In this document: positions 43,991-56,759 of the stretch, in pieces
How positions within the stretch are numbered: position 1 is the first letter of the stretch
How the letters are laid out: every line of letters starts with the position of its first letter
NCBI RefSeq assembly: GCF_037975245.1
Contig: NC_092577.1
Location: 29,196,398 to 29,260,397, forward strand
Length of the DNA: 64,000 nucleotides
Direction: 5' to 3'
DNA from: Apostichopus japonicus
Taxonomy: Eukaryota > Echinodermata > Holothuroidea > Aspidochirotida > Stichopodidae
The notes under the pieces: generated by a model
Seen by the model: only the letters and a program-made list of their open reading frames with translations
What the model was told of the DNA's origin: nothing
Databases searched by the model: none
Translations under genes and position numbers: made by a program

Positions 43991-45959
43991 TTTTTTGGTT
44001 GTTTTTGTTTTCCATTGACTGAGTGATATGTTCCTGTTTATTGGCTGCAATAAACAGGGAGCTGCTACTTGTATTGCAGTACCTTGCCATCATTCTCCCA
44101 AAAACTTCAGTCAGGAGTCACCCTGAATGAGCAATCTGATCTTTGCTGGAGACATTCTTCTCTCCTTCCAGGGTAACCATATGACCTCTGACCTCATGTT
44201 GGTTCTTCATTCTATTGTCTTCAACACAAGGTGACTTATACATCCTGTCACAACACACAGTAGACAAATTTTTTATGTTTGCCTCGAGAATGCAGTTTGC
44301 ACTTTATGGGTCATCCTTGTAATATGTTGAAGGTTGAACCATCATGTGTGTTAGTCTGTGGCTAGGAAAGTAATTAAGAAAATGGTACTATGGGTATTGT
44401 ATTGTCGCTCTGGCAAGATGAATCTATCAGTACACGCATGCACGGGGCAGAGCAGCAGGACAGTGTTACTCTGCAGGTATGCTTCTGGAGTCCGTCCGTC
44501 CGTCTAGTGGTGTGTGAGTCTCGCTGTAAGTACTGTTATGCATCATTCGCAATACGGAAGCTGGGGCTGAAAGAGAAAAAAAAATTATGCAAGTGAGTTT
44601 AGCTACATCACATGCAGTCGCTTATGAAATGACTTCCACAGATCATAAAAACAGCTTTGAATGTATAGTATGCCATATGGGTTCAGGAGAATTTCATTGC
44701 TACAGCAGTTAGTTGAAGTTATACACTTTATTGAAAAGTAGGTCCTACTATTTCTGCTGTTTTATTGCAGTGATATATGTACTGGTTTAGTTGATATTAT
44801 TATGATTATTCTTACCTTAGAAAAAGATCAGTCCAGAGGTGTTTCATATTAATTATAGATAACAGGAGGAATACAAAACAACACTTCACGAAAGGTATCT
44901 ATACATATCTGATTTACAGGGTGAGAGAAAATGACATTTGAAGCCTACCACAAGCACCCTAAGTGTTTAATATTAAAGCAGTACGAACATTATCGTGAAA
45001 CCACAAAACCACATTGTCCAGACAGTCCAAATTATTTGCAGGGTCTCCATCGCTATGTCCTGTTTCTAAAAACCCTTCCTAGGCTTTACAGAGAAGCATT
45101 ATTTCAGGCCATTTACCGACATAAATGTAATTGTCACTAAACACGTCAGAATTGTGGCAATTATAACGGAGCATTGGAGAAGTCAATGGATATCACAATT
45201 AACTAAATAAGGGAATTATTGTGCTAAAAGCCTGTATTAAAGTAATCAAAAGGAATGAGTGGCTCACCTTTACTTTAAGTAATTTTACTCCTAATTGGTG
45301 AATTGTAAGTCAACTTTAGGCATAAAGAGTTGATCAGAGAAATACAAAGTTTTTAGTCAGTGTAAGGATTAAGGAATTAAGAATTCAAACATATGTTTGT
45401 TTGGCAAGAAGGCATCGACACCCTGTATCTATGTGGTACATCGTCGATACAGGTTGGATGTATGGATGCAAAGTGAATTTGTAATGTCACATCCATGTTG
45501 GTACTGTTCACAATCTTTAGGGGTTGAGGTTATTGTGAAGCGACGTTTTCTCTTAAGCCGTACAGAAATCATATAAGTATGTGCATTGGTGAATTTTTGT
45601 GCATTTTATTGGGATTATCTCTGTTAAGTAAGCAAAACCTCTGGACAATTCATTGAAATTGTTTTTCTTGGTGGGTGCCATCTTATTCAAGATGTTAATA
45701 ATTCAATAAATTTAAAAAAAAAAATACTTGTTACATATAGTCTTTACGTCATTAGTATATACTACATGTACTGTACATATTTCTCTATTGGTTTGTCAAA
45801 AAGCTCTACTTTTGTCAGATTCTGGCATTCTGTTGAGAACAAACAAAAGTTATTCATCACTTTTCACAACGTTCGCCTTGTTGGCTAGCCACCCTAATGC
45901 TGCCATATGTAGCTTGTAACAGTGATAGCATTAACACTGTGTGGGCTTGTGAGACTTTG

Positions 45960-47095
45960 TACCCAGTGTGTAGATTTAAAACAATTGTGATATTATTGTG
46001 TTGGTTTGTACATGATACTTGTACATGATGTTGATATCATTGTGTTGGTTTGTACCCAATGTGTACATATAATAATGGTGACATCATCGTACTGGTTTGT
46101 ACACAGTATTTACTTGTACATGATGGTGATGCCACTGTGCAAGCTTGGCACCAAATGTATACATCTAATAAAGGTGACATCATTGTATTGGCTTGCACCC
46201 AATGTGAACGTCTAATATTGGTGACATTTATTGGTTTGTACCCAGTACTTACTGAACTTGTTGTACATGATGGTGATGCCACTGTGCATTAGGCACCAAA
46301 TGCATACATCTAATAAAGGTGACATCATTGTATTGGCTTGTGCCCAATGTGTACATCTAACCCCAATGTGTACATCTAATAATGGTGATAGCATTGTATT
46401 GGTTCGTACCCAGTACCTACTTGTACATGATGGTGATACCGATGTGCAAGCTTGGCTCCAAATGCATACATCTAATAAAGGTGATATCATGATTGGCTTG
46501 TGCCCAATGTGAACATCTAATAATGGTGATAGCATTGTGTTGGTTTGTACCCAGTACTTACAGTACTTGTACATGATGGAGATACCACTGTGCAAGCTTG
46601 GCACCAAATGGATATGTCTAATAAAGGTGACATCATTGTGTTAGCTTGTACCCAATGTGTACATCTAATAATGGTGATAGCATTGTGTTGGTTTGTACCC
46701 AGTACTTACTTGTACATGATGGAGATACCACTGTGCAAGCTTGGCACCAAATGGATATGTCTAATAAAGGTGACATCATTGTATTAGCTTGTACCCAATG
46801 TGTACATCTAATAATGGTGATAGCATTGTGTTGGTTTGTACCCAGTTCTTACTTGTACATGATGGAGATACCACTGTGCAAGCTTGGCACCAAATGCATA
46901 CGTCTAATAAAAGTGACATCATTGTATTGGCTTTTGTACATCTAATAATGGTGACATCATTGTATTGGTTTTTACACAGTACTTACTTGTACATGATGGA
47001 GATACCACTGTGCAAGCTTGGCACCAAATGCATACGTCTAATACAGGTGACATTGTATTGGCTTGTACCCAATGTTTACCTCTATACCATGACGA
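45960..47095. repeat. About 145-bp tandem repeat, about 7-8 units
   Basis: Unit holds TTGTACATGATGGAGATACC, ACTGTGCAAGCTTGGCACCA, CATCTAATAAAGGTGACATC and TTGTACCCAATGTGTACATC. The GATGG(T/A)GAT(G/A)CCACTGTG element recurs at about 46121, 46272, 46430, 46576, 46720, 46863 and 46996. Within a unit, two half-like segments (AATAAAGGTGAC and AATAATGGTGA) point to an older shorter period. Confidence 0.93.
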
Positions 47096-47574
47096 TGATG
47101 GTATCCCTGTTTGACTCTGGATTTCAGAATCATAGTAAAGGAATTTGGGTATCTGGGTATCATGTCTTTGTTGAACTTGTATAGTACCACCTCTCATAAA
47201 TGTGCATTTTGCAAAGCTCACCCAGGTGGAGGGGGGTGGGGGGAGTGACCAGGCAGGTCATAATATCAGTACATACTAAACACTAAGGAAAGTAATACCA
47301 CAGGGGTTAACTTTTTATCTAAGGTCAACTAAACTTTGTACCTCTGTTTTCTTTTGGTTAAACACCAACAGTGGCTTACAACATCATTATCAGTAGTAGT
47401 ACTGTACTGACTGCATTATTGCACTGTTGTGAGTATTCCAGGGTATAGATCAACTTTCTCCCTTTTTTTTGGTTTCGATGATGATCGTAACCTTTGTACA
47501 TAGTCATGCAGGTGGATGAGTGTTTGTCTGTGTGTATGTGTGACGCCTTGCTTGTAAACACGATATCCCAAGAA

Positions 47575-47715
47575 GGGAGGCTGGGACCAATCTCATATTT
47601 GGTGCGTAGGAGTATCACATTGATTAGAAGAAGCCTATTGTTTTTGTGGGAGGTCAGATGTCATTTGTGGTCACTAGGGGTCAAATTTTGAAAACCTTGT
47701 AAACCGTATAAACAA
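47575..47715 (+). repeat. Dispersed satellite, single diverged unit
   Basis: Recognisable by the order CCTATTGTTTTTGTGGGAGG, TCA-rich segment, GGTCAAATTTTGAAAACCTT, GTAAACCGTATAA, the same order as at 34915 and 57000. Confidence 0.6.
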
Positions 47716-49439
47716 TAACCAAGCATTACCTTCCCTGACGACAATCTCATTTCTTCGTTTTCGGTTCTCGCCGTTTCGTAATAAAACAGTCACATATATG
47801 ACACAAAGGTGAGTCTTAATTTGTCCCCAAAAGATTGGCCTCTTTCCATAAAGAAGGAGGACATGAAAACCACAGGGAGAGTCCTAACGGACCCAAACCA
47901 TCCACTTTAAATATTAATATTTGTGAGATGAATGCAAAATGAGTACATGTGCTTTGACCTACCATTGCTTAACATTCATGTAACCATGCATGCCATGCAC
48001 ATGTATACATGTGTTAGCTTACAGTTAAATTATAAGGTAAATGTGACAAAGAATCATAGCTTTTTTTATTTTATTTTGTAGCCGTAGTGATGATGCTTGA
48101 CAGTCCCAATGGCTCCAGATGTCGTGAGTCACTTTAGGAAAGAATTACACCTTGTAGGTTTAAACTTTAAAGTACATTTCTGTTTATAGCCATCTTAAAA
48201 GAAGTGATTTTTAGGCAGAATGTTAGGTCTTGATATATGTAATAGTCAAGGGGGCTAAAAAGAAAACTTTCCAAAATGTAGAAATATACCTGCGACTATT
48301 GTGGTCTACAAGATATTCGCCTCTAAGATATGCTGATACTCTGAAATGCTCCTTTAAGGACGTCAACTATCCCAGTACAGGCATAAATGTTAATGTCAAC
48401 TCACTGTTTTTTTTATGAACTCTTCCTTCCTTGTTGCCTAGCTGTTTCCAGGTAATGTCTATAACCCTGTAACATATATACCCAGCAACAGTTGGGTCAT
48501 GCACCTTCCATCATCTATCTGCTCAAAGCTTCTAGCCAAGACTTTTTTTCAGTGGGCGGATGGGAATAGGGATGTATCGTAATTCTTTACATAAGAGCTT
48601 TTTTGGTTTAACCAATATATGTTAGGTGGAAATTGGGCACAGTTTAATATCTGCACTACTACTCCCTACTGCTTCACCTGGTCATTCTGCTACTCTCGGG
48701 GGGGGGGGGGGGGGGGAGTGAATGGAACAATACCTCTGGTTCAGTGGTGTCCTTTTACATATATACCTGATACAAAAGTTTCAAGTAAATTTGGCCTTAT
48801 AAATGAAAGACAAACATTTAAAGAGAGAGAGAGATAGAAACAAACTCTTCAAAAGAAAAGAATACTTGTGTAGGTCAATCTATTGTTATGTTTGTATAGA
48901 GAAAGGTGAAACTTGTCAATTAGAGAGTTTTTAGAATGCTAACATTAATCAATCCAACTTTTATCACATATAATTTGTAAGTGTGTTTTTTGCCATACAT
49001 GTAATGTGATTAAACCTAACCATCTGCCATATCATCAGAGTGATGGGAGGTTATTTCATCACTTTCATGCAATTTTTTTGTAATATTTTTTTTGGGGGGG
49101 GGGTAGGGAGGGGGAGAGAAGGTATAGCTCTATTCTATTTTGATGGTGCCAGTAACTAGTCCATATAAGTTTTTTTCCATGCACTGTACAGTCTTACATA
49201 TGCTACTGCCTACACTGCTCCCTCATCCTTTGTTTGCTCCGGTCAAGTGCCCCAGATGTGGGTGAAAGAGGTCACCATCAAAACCTTTTGTTCCAATTTT
49301 TATAGGGGCCGCTTGAATGTAGATTTACACACTTGTTCCTATTACCAGTGAAGGGACTTCATATATGTTTACAAAGAGTTTGTCAAGAATTCTTTGACTC
49401 TGTGGAGAATTTCCTTCCATATGCTCTGTGCATAACTTT
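47716..49439. other. No gene recognised
   Basis: AT-rich with an unbroken G run of 19 at 48698-48716 and a G-rich patch at 49092-49118. No coding or RNA gene seen. Confidence 0.4.
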
Positions 49440-49940
49440 AGATTAGATATACACTTCAGCAGATCTACTGTATGTGGAGTATACTACTGACTCCAGTCCA
49501 CTTGTTGCATGTAGATCACACAACTAATTCTTGTCCGATCTGACCTTTAAAGCTAGAGTATACAATTAATTAAAGTCCATCCACTCTATGTATGTGGAGT
49601 ATACAACTTATTCCAGTCCAACTACTCTGTATGTAGAGTGTACAATAAGTTCCAGTCCAGCCACTCTATGTATGTGGAGTATACAACTTTTTCCAGTCCA
49701 ACTACTCTGTATGTAGAGTGTACAACGAATTCCAGTCCAGCCACTCTATGTATGTGGAGTATACAACTTATTCCAGTCCAACTACTCTGTATGTAGAGTG
49801 TACAATTAATTTTAAGTCCAGCCACTCTATGTATGTGGAGTACACAACATATTCCAGTCCAACTACTCTGTATGTAGAATATACAATTAATTCCAGTCCA
49901 TTCACTATGTATGTGGAGTATTCAACTTGTTCCTTTCTGT
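49440..49940. repeat. About 40-bp tandem repeat organised as 80-bp dimers
   Basis: Two alternating monomer types: CCACTCTATGTATGTGGAGT with ATACAACTTATTCCAGTCCA, and CTACTCTGTATGTAGAGTGT with ACAATTAATTCCAGTCCA. At least five dimers. Confidence 0.92.
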
Positions 49941-50214
49941 TTGATGGTTCAAATAGGATGCAGAGTTGGACTAATAATTTTAAAAAACAGAGAACTTAAT
50001 TAATTGTAATGAATTAAAACTAAATATCAAATTTTTTATCAAACTGTTTTTTATACCACACACATTTTTTCTCTAGTTTCGCATTTCAATAAAAAAAAAA
50101 ATTTTTTTTTTTACAAGTTCCTTCCTTGACAAGTGACTTTGTTTTTTTTTCCTCCATCAATTTGATATGAGCACACAAGTCTATGTCGTGAAAAGTCCCC
50201 TCCCCGTCCCCTCT

Positions 50215-50485
50215 TATTTTGCTAAGTAGTAACATCCGGACGGCGTCGTCGAGAGCGGCAGGCAAAACTGAATATATATCTCCGATATTGTCGTCGACGC
50301 CGTACAGTGTGGGACTACTGTCTATTACACGCACCGGTAGCCAGTCTCGCTGTATTCATCCATCCACTCTACCTAATACTGCAGCAAGGAAGCGGCATAT
50401 CCTAATGACAACGTTGTTTCTCTGCTTCGGGCAGTTCAGATTGAAGGAGCAGTAGCAGCAGCAGCTCTAGTAGGAGAGAGAAGAC

Positions 50486-50517
<32 letters not shown>

Positions 50518-50749
50518 ATGTACACCATCTTCTACAGTGTAATTAACTTGGTCTAGCTAGGGCAGTTACCTGCAGTACATTGCATCGGCGGCAGCTATTC
50601 TGCCGCACATGTTCTGTATGCAGCACAGCTATCTCTACTCTCAGGAGGTGGATGAGGAGAAGTAGGAGTGTTTTCACTGATTTTCCTTCATTTCTCTCTC
50701 TCTCTCTCTCGCTGTCTCTTGCTTGTTAATTTAAACCACAGAGGACGAG
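50215..50749 (+). promoter_or_regulatory. Candidate CpG-dense promoter and untranslated first exon
   Basis: 50215-50350 has many more CpGs than its AT-rich surroundings (e.g. GGACGGCGTCGTCGAGAGCG). It is followed by (GAA)n at 50485-50520 and (TC)n at 50694-50710, and then by a good donor GACGAG|gtgaga at 50749/50750. Looks like a gene start with a 5' UTR; no coding start established, and the strand is inferred from the donor. Confidence 0.3.
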
Positions 50750-50759
50750 GTGAGAGAAT

Positions 50760-53670
50760 ATTCGTATTTTCGTGCTATCGTATGACATTTCTAATTTCAT
50801 TTTTGGTGGCCGACTAGGCTAGTAATGTTTGTATGGGCTTGTACGAGCAAGAATCATCCTTCACGGCAGAATGGAAAAAAATTTGGCGTGAAATTTAATT
50901 ACCAAACTTAGCTTTCTTACTTTTATATTTTTAATTATATTTTATTTTCAATTCTTTATATTTTTTTATTGGATAGTAAGAATCATTTAGCACTTGGTTT
51001 ATGGTATATGTCTGCGGTTTAGGGTAGAAAGTAATATGACACCGCGAAAATTTATTCCGTTATATGTTTGTTATATTCTGTTGATATTTAGATTTTATTT
51101 GTTACCATTACGAAAAGCTTTGTCTGTAGTACTGTTTTAATTTATTAATTTTTCGTCATTAAGATTTAGTTTTATTTAACAGTAATCTATGCAAGAGCCA
51201 GGATATGGTATGGAATCATTTTCCTCACAAAACTGCATCTTCGTACATGAGATTACCAACATTTAACAGACACTTTGTTTACAATTATGAGGGAGGTATA
51301 CTGTTCGTAATCGGCACTGCTCCTACCTCTGCCCGATTGCGCAGTAAATATTGCGGCAGTTTAAAGGTATGGTCAGTACGAACTTTACTTACTGTATATG
51401 AAGTATAGTGTCTTTAACTTGAGTTTTGGGCTTTAGAATTAAAAGATTATTCTTGTTATCATATTGTTGATCAGTTTTTCAGGGTTACAGTAGATGACAG
51501 AAGCAGCAAACTGAGACAAATAAAATTTTGCAAATAGAAATAGTACTTAACATAGTAACTGTGTGTTAACATATAGCTTTGTACCTTACTTTAAATACAA
51601 TAACTCCAGCACCCCACTCATTCTCTCATCACCCCATTCATATCCCCCCCCCTCCCTCCTTCCCCTGACTGCATTTAGATGAATTGGATAACTTACAAGA
51701 TGCCTAAATTTCATATTTCATGTTGGTCAAGGAACATCAGCAAAGAAATTCACAATTGAAAGTTATGTGAAGCAATGAGGTACGTGAATGGATTTATATA
51801 TTCATCAATGATCAATCTTACCTCTGTGGACAGAGAGATTTTGTTTGGAAAGTTTCGAAATAGTGCAGGACTACCTCGAATGGCTGTTTGACCTCCCTGT
51901 CTGCTCAAACAGGAAACCAGGAAGTCCACCAAAAAGTTCTGATTAGTTTGCCATCCTCTAAACCGTTCAGTCGCTATTGGGAACTAACGATCATCGTGTA
52001 AAGTACTTCATTAATGAAAAAAATAGTTTCATAATTTGACGTCGGTAACAGAAGTCGCAAAGAGTTCCGAATATGCTAGATGTTACCCATTCGAATCGAT
52101 ATAACCTTTGGTGGGTTTGCCTGGAGTCCGGCGCTGTTTATAGCAAACCTATTTCCCCTCTCGTCGTACGCTGTTGCATGGGGCTAGCTGGCTGGCTGTC
52201 TTGTCAGGAAGTCCACGGTAAGGTTCAGAGTACGTTCTGCGAATGATTTGAGTCACGCAGGAAGGAGTTATGCAGCTATTAATCAAGTTGTCAGATGTCT
52301 GCTATCTTCAACATCATTGACATAACAGGGTACAGTAGGTGTTCACTCGCCTACTTCGTTCGTATTGTTCTTGTTGTTTGGTAGAAATCTTTGAGACCAG
52401 TAGTAGAAAGAGTTGAGGAGGACCCTAAGAAAAATTTGACCCAAAGAGTGATTAGTACTGATTAGATAGTGCCAACATGGTTGGCAATGTTTGGCGTGAA
52501 TCATTGCTGGACTTTTCCTTTTGTGCTGGTACCATGTAGATTGTGCAGAGCTATAACTGTGTGTACAGTATGATAGGTTCTAAGACATGGCTGTATTAGT
52601 ATTTACTACTGCTAGGAACAAATATTAGAGGGACAGAATCGTGCATGCTTGTTATAACTAACTTACTGAGGAATTGCCATTGTATATGTACATACATGTG
52701 TACAGTTAATTAAATGCCATTGTAATGCTATCTGCAGGAAAAATGTTTGTATCTTGCGTTCTCCAATTCCACTTACTGTACAAACAGTAGAAGGAAGTAC
52801 ACAAGGAAGATTTTATCCTGTATCACATTGCAAAATGTTTTGCAAAATGGTGAAATTGCTATGTACTGTAAATGTTGAAAGGTTTTGTACATTGCATTTT
52901 TTTTTTTTTTTTTTTTTTACACAGTAACCATATTATTTTTGAAGATACAAAATTCAGAGCTTTCAATTTTTTTATATATAAGTACAACTAGTGGTAGTAA
53001 AAGGAATATTTAATTTTTCCTTTTATGATATGTTAGGCAAAGTGCTATGCAAAAAGAGTCAGATTAATATACATTTTGAAAGATGTTAATATGTATAGCA
53101 GTATCTTTTTACACAGTCAGGAACCATAGTATTTTGTAAGATACAAAACCTCAGAGCTTTTCAAAAACTGCTACAGTACGAAATCTGAACACTATTATAA
53201 ATAATTAAAGTATGGGTAACAAATTTGGAAGGTACACTTGGGAATTGAAATTCAATTTTGCCTTCTGTGCAGTTTATATCTTTGTTTACTTTTGTGTTAG
53301 TACATTCAACCGCATCCAGTATTCATGTTATGCTTGAAATTTCATTGATATCGTCGTCTGCAGTCGTAGCTCTGTTGAATCGAAGAGAAGCAGCTCTAGC
53401 TGTGTGTACACCTCACACACTGTTATGTATGAGCGAAGTTGATATATGTACCCAACAGGTTACAGACCAAGTTACATATCTTGATCAATCCGTAATGAGC
53501 TGCAGCTGTTGAGGATAAAATTAATCCACTCTGTAGTGTCAGTATCATTTGTATTAAATTTATGATATCATTGTTGGAAATCAAAGAGAGGGGGGTGGGA
53601 GGGGGGAAAAAAAACTGTTAGCAAACTACTTTTATCTACAGCAGAAGAGCCTACTTAGGTTAATTGTAAA
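50760..53670. other. No gene recognised
   Basis: AT-rich with a T run at about 52899-52918. An 84-codon + frame at 53258-53512 is not assignable. Could be an intron of a gene starting near 50.2 kb. Confidence 0.35.
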
Positions 53671-53777
53671 AGTTAGAGGACCGGACGTATCGATCATGGC
53701 AGGATCTTCTTCAGAGGCTAAAGTCTGTCATCCTCTGAAGATTCTGCTAGGATCGAAACGTCCTGCCTTCTAACTTG
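53671..53777. repeat. Long hairpin (two about 46-bp inverted arms)
   Basis: Left arm 53671-53717 and right arm 53731-53777 are imperfect reverse complements with a 13-bp spacer. Right arm contains CTCTGAAGATTCTGCTAGG and ATCGAAACGTCC. A related single copy lies at 18247-18290 (GAAGAAGATCCTGTTAGG, GGAAACGTC). Confidence 0.85.
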
Positions 53778-53934
53778 TACATACATGTCATTGTATTAAA
53801 GACACATATCTACTTCGTAATTATTAATGCGTTCTTATCCTTGCCCGGAGTTTATGTTGGCATTATTGAATAACTTTTCAGAAGTGTTTCAGAGCCAAAT
53901 TGAATTCTTGTTTACCTTCCTTAAAATGCAGACC

Positions 53935-54030
53935 GCATATATCTCTAACAAAGTGAGGGTCAAAGGTCATGTGAAGCCAACAGAGGTCAAATTCTGAAAG
54001 ACCTTTCAAATGTGATAACACGAAATTGTA
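53935..54030 (+). repeat. Dispersed satellite, single partial unit
   Basis: Contains GAGGGTCAAAGGTCATGTGA, CAACAGAGGTCAAATTCTGA and the ACCTTTCAAATGTGATAAC end, in the order of the 34915 and 57000 copies. DR1 GGGTCA-A-AGGTCA at 53957-53969. Confidence 0.7.
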
Positions 54031-54581
54031 TGCTTTTGGTTGAAGTTAAAGTTTACTTAGTTCATTTGAAAATCCATAAAAGTTTTATCTAGTTGATATT
54101 TTGAAGCTTAGTAGGTTTCAGCGACTTTTGTTTTAGAAAGTTAATAATAGAATGCAGCTGATGTGAAACCTTGTTTCATAAATAATAATATTATATCCAC
54201 AATTCTCCCTGTGTTTAAGATGCCTTGCACTGTAATGGAAATTGAAAGTATAGATCCCTGGGAATCAGCAAGGTTGTCAACAAAAGCATTCATTTCATGA
54301 CCTTGTCATATATATTGTAAAAAAAAAAAAAAAAAAATCATTAATGAAATTGACTTTGATATTGCAAAGGTCATCGCTATGAGCAACTTTAGTCCAATAG
54401 TTTTTCTTTTTTCAAGGTTTCCTTGCCCTAGATGCAAATGCCCACAGTAATGACCATCAGTTTGGTTGGATTGGTGTAAATTTATTCATGAATTTGCAAA
54501 TTCTTTGCATATGAGCTGTTCAGCTGAAGGTTAAAATTAAAAGTTTATTTAAAAGCTAATTAATATGAGTGTTTGCAACAG

Positions 54582-54762
54582 TAGGGATCTCCAGCCACAC
54601 GCCAAATCAATAGAGGGTGATATTGTATCGGTCCATTCCAGCTCCGCGAATCTTGACAAGCTTGCAATCTCTGAAGTCACTGATAATTCAGTCGAGGAAT
54701 CTCTGACAGAGACTTCAGGGCAAAATACCTACACATTGTTTCCTAATTCACACATAGTGTGA
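54582..54762 (+). CDS. Candidate terminal coding exon, unknown protein
   Basis: A frame with protein-like composition: RDLQPHAKSIEGDIVSVHSS followed by SANLDKLAISEVTDNSVEES and ending NSHIV, TGA at 54760-54762. An acceptor tttgcaacag precedes 54582, though its pyrimidine tract is weak. The Ser/Glu/Asp-rich character would suit a cytoplasmic C-terminal tail. It could equally be a chance frame; no upstream partner exon is identified. Confidence 0.3.
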
Positions 54763-54834
54763 CATATATATATAAACCAACGTACATTTTTTTTTACCAC
54801 TCATAATCGTAGCACATTTTAGCGACGAATTGTT

Positions 54835-55010
54835 GCCCGCCATTTCGTTTGGCGAGATTACGCACGTGTGGTCGTAACCAATCAGAAAGCTTCTTTGGGG
54901 TATTTTCATTCACGTCCGCTAACTCACAGTCATGTCCGCTGAACTGAGTTTAAATGTTTGTGCGTCAGTAAACGTTAGATCGAAGTCTCCAAAATATATT
55001 GGACTTAAAC
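54835..55010 (+). promoter_or_regulatory. Promoter-like segment
   Basis: Locally CpG-rich with a CCAATCA box at 54878-54884, CACGTG at about 54863-54868, and CACGTCCGC. Lies 450-600 bp before the candidate exon at 55473. Assignment is inferential. Confidence 0.3.
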
Positions 55011-55472
55011 AGGTCTGTGATGTATCTGGTATATCCCGATATATCAGGTATATATACAATATCTATATCAGGTATATATACGATCTTGTTCGTTGGTATT
55101 GAAGGTGAAATCTCCTGAAAATTTTTTTCACAACTTGAGCATCGACTGAGATATGTATAGAAAATCTTTGGAGATCGTGTAAACTGTACAGATCACGTGC
55201 ATTACGAACGGTATAACAGCGCACTCGGTAGAAACGTTGAAGATACATTTATACATTATGCTCCTTCAGAAAGCAGGAATGTTTCGAACAAAAAAAAAGA
55301 AGCAACGAGCGAGAAAGGAGGAGGAGGAGAAAAGTACTGAAGATAATATTAAGATAAGAAATTGTGCGAAATTAAAATAATTCTTTCAGGGTGGGACATA
55401 ATTGATTTGTCTGGTTGTGTACGGAGTCAGAGTTGCTATAATAGTCGTTCTCTATATCTCTTTCTCTTACAG

Positions 55473-55525
55473 ATTTGATTCATATCCACAAGTGAAGTAG
55501 AATGCTGTGAATGATTCAAAACAAG
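55473..55525 (+). other. Candidate small 5' exon
   Basis: Strong acceptor ctctttctcttacag and donor AACAAG|gtaaga bound 53 bp. ATG at 55511 would give MIQNK in phase 0 at the donor; an upstream ATG at 55502 is closed at once by TGA. Good splice signals but no homology. Confidence 0.3.
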
Positions 55526-56589
55526 GTAAGATCACACATTCTCCTCTAATCGTACATGAGAGCCCCGGGGGGGGGGGGTCAAGGGTACAGAGGGACAATT
55601 GTTCCTGGGGGTAAGGGGCCTAGTCCAGGGGGGTAGAGGAACAATGGGAAGGAGACAGTTAGGATTAATTTAGAGACTTTCTATGATTCCAAGAATTTTG
55701 AGTTAAAATGGAGGGTGTGTGATGTTTCCAAAAGATTTATGGCCAGCGTTGTCTCACAGATTACCATTTGAATATATATTGTAGTTAACTGTGCTGCGGC
55801 ATACCTTGCTCACAGGTTTAGCTTTCATAATAGGCTGCTGGATGTTGGTAGTAATTCCACTGTGTACACATTGGTCGATGGGTGTGGTACCTGCAACAAA
55901 CACTACAGTTATACTTTGAACTTTCCAATCACTCTGATAAAACTTGTGACGATCATTATGCCACCCAGCATTATTGTTATTGTTGGCGTTGGTGGTGGAA
56001 ATAGTTGTAATTGTGTAGAATCAATGAATCGTTTCATTTGCAAAGAGTAGGATTTTCTAGTACTTCTGCTTTGCTGTTACAAAAAAATTCTGTCCAATCG
56101 GCAAGGGCAGTCAGCAAACGGAAATCTTTATCCCGATTGCGTGGCTTAGCAATTTGCTAACTGTTGCAGAATCGTTCTGACAGCTGTGCTCAGTCCTTGG
56201 ATTCGTCACGAAGAGTTTTTCAGTCACGAGGGGCAGTTAGTCTCATCACGTATCCTTGACGTCCTCCCCTTCCCCCCCCACTTCCTTCTTCTCCACTCTA
56301 GCCTACAGTATTCCATCACTCTCTCCCTTTTTTTCGGTGTGCAAGTTCCAGATATTTGGATGATGGGACTTCCATAAAAAACATTTTGGGTACTTTTAAA
56401 CAGTGTCCTTGCAAATTTTTCCGTCTGTCTGTCGGTCTGTCTGTCTCTCAATAAAATAGACATTTTTGCACAATTTACACCGTCATTCCGGGCCACTACG
56501 AAGTGCCACATCAGGTTGTCTCCTGGGAAACTTTCCGTAGGGTGCAGCCGTAAAACCAGGTATTTGCAAAGTACTATCTTTTCCAATTA

Positions 56590-56735
56590 CCTCGCATTTC
56601 CCCATTTATACAGCTGGGTGAAGACAGGCAATGGAGATAAAGTGCCCTCCCCAAGGACATAACGCAATGATCTGGCCAGGACTCAAACCTGCAATGCTTA
56701 GATCGCAGTTCCATTGTCTTGACCACTTGACCTAT
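56590..56735 (-). mobile_element. SINE family B copy
   Basis: Minus-strand reading gives TTGCAGGTTTGAGTCCTGGC (B box), CATTGCGTTATGTCCTTGG and CTTTATCTCCATTGCCTGTC, matching the element at 8655 with clear similarity. Confidence 0.8.
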
Positions 56736-56759
56736 CCCCCTCCCTCCCCTCCCGGTCTA

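Noticed and set aside
46006-47221. Frames of 80-131 codons on both strands
   Set aside because: All follow the 145-bp repeat and show the same words in several frames.
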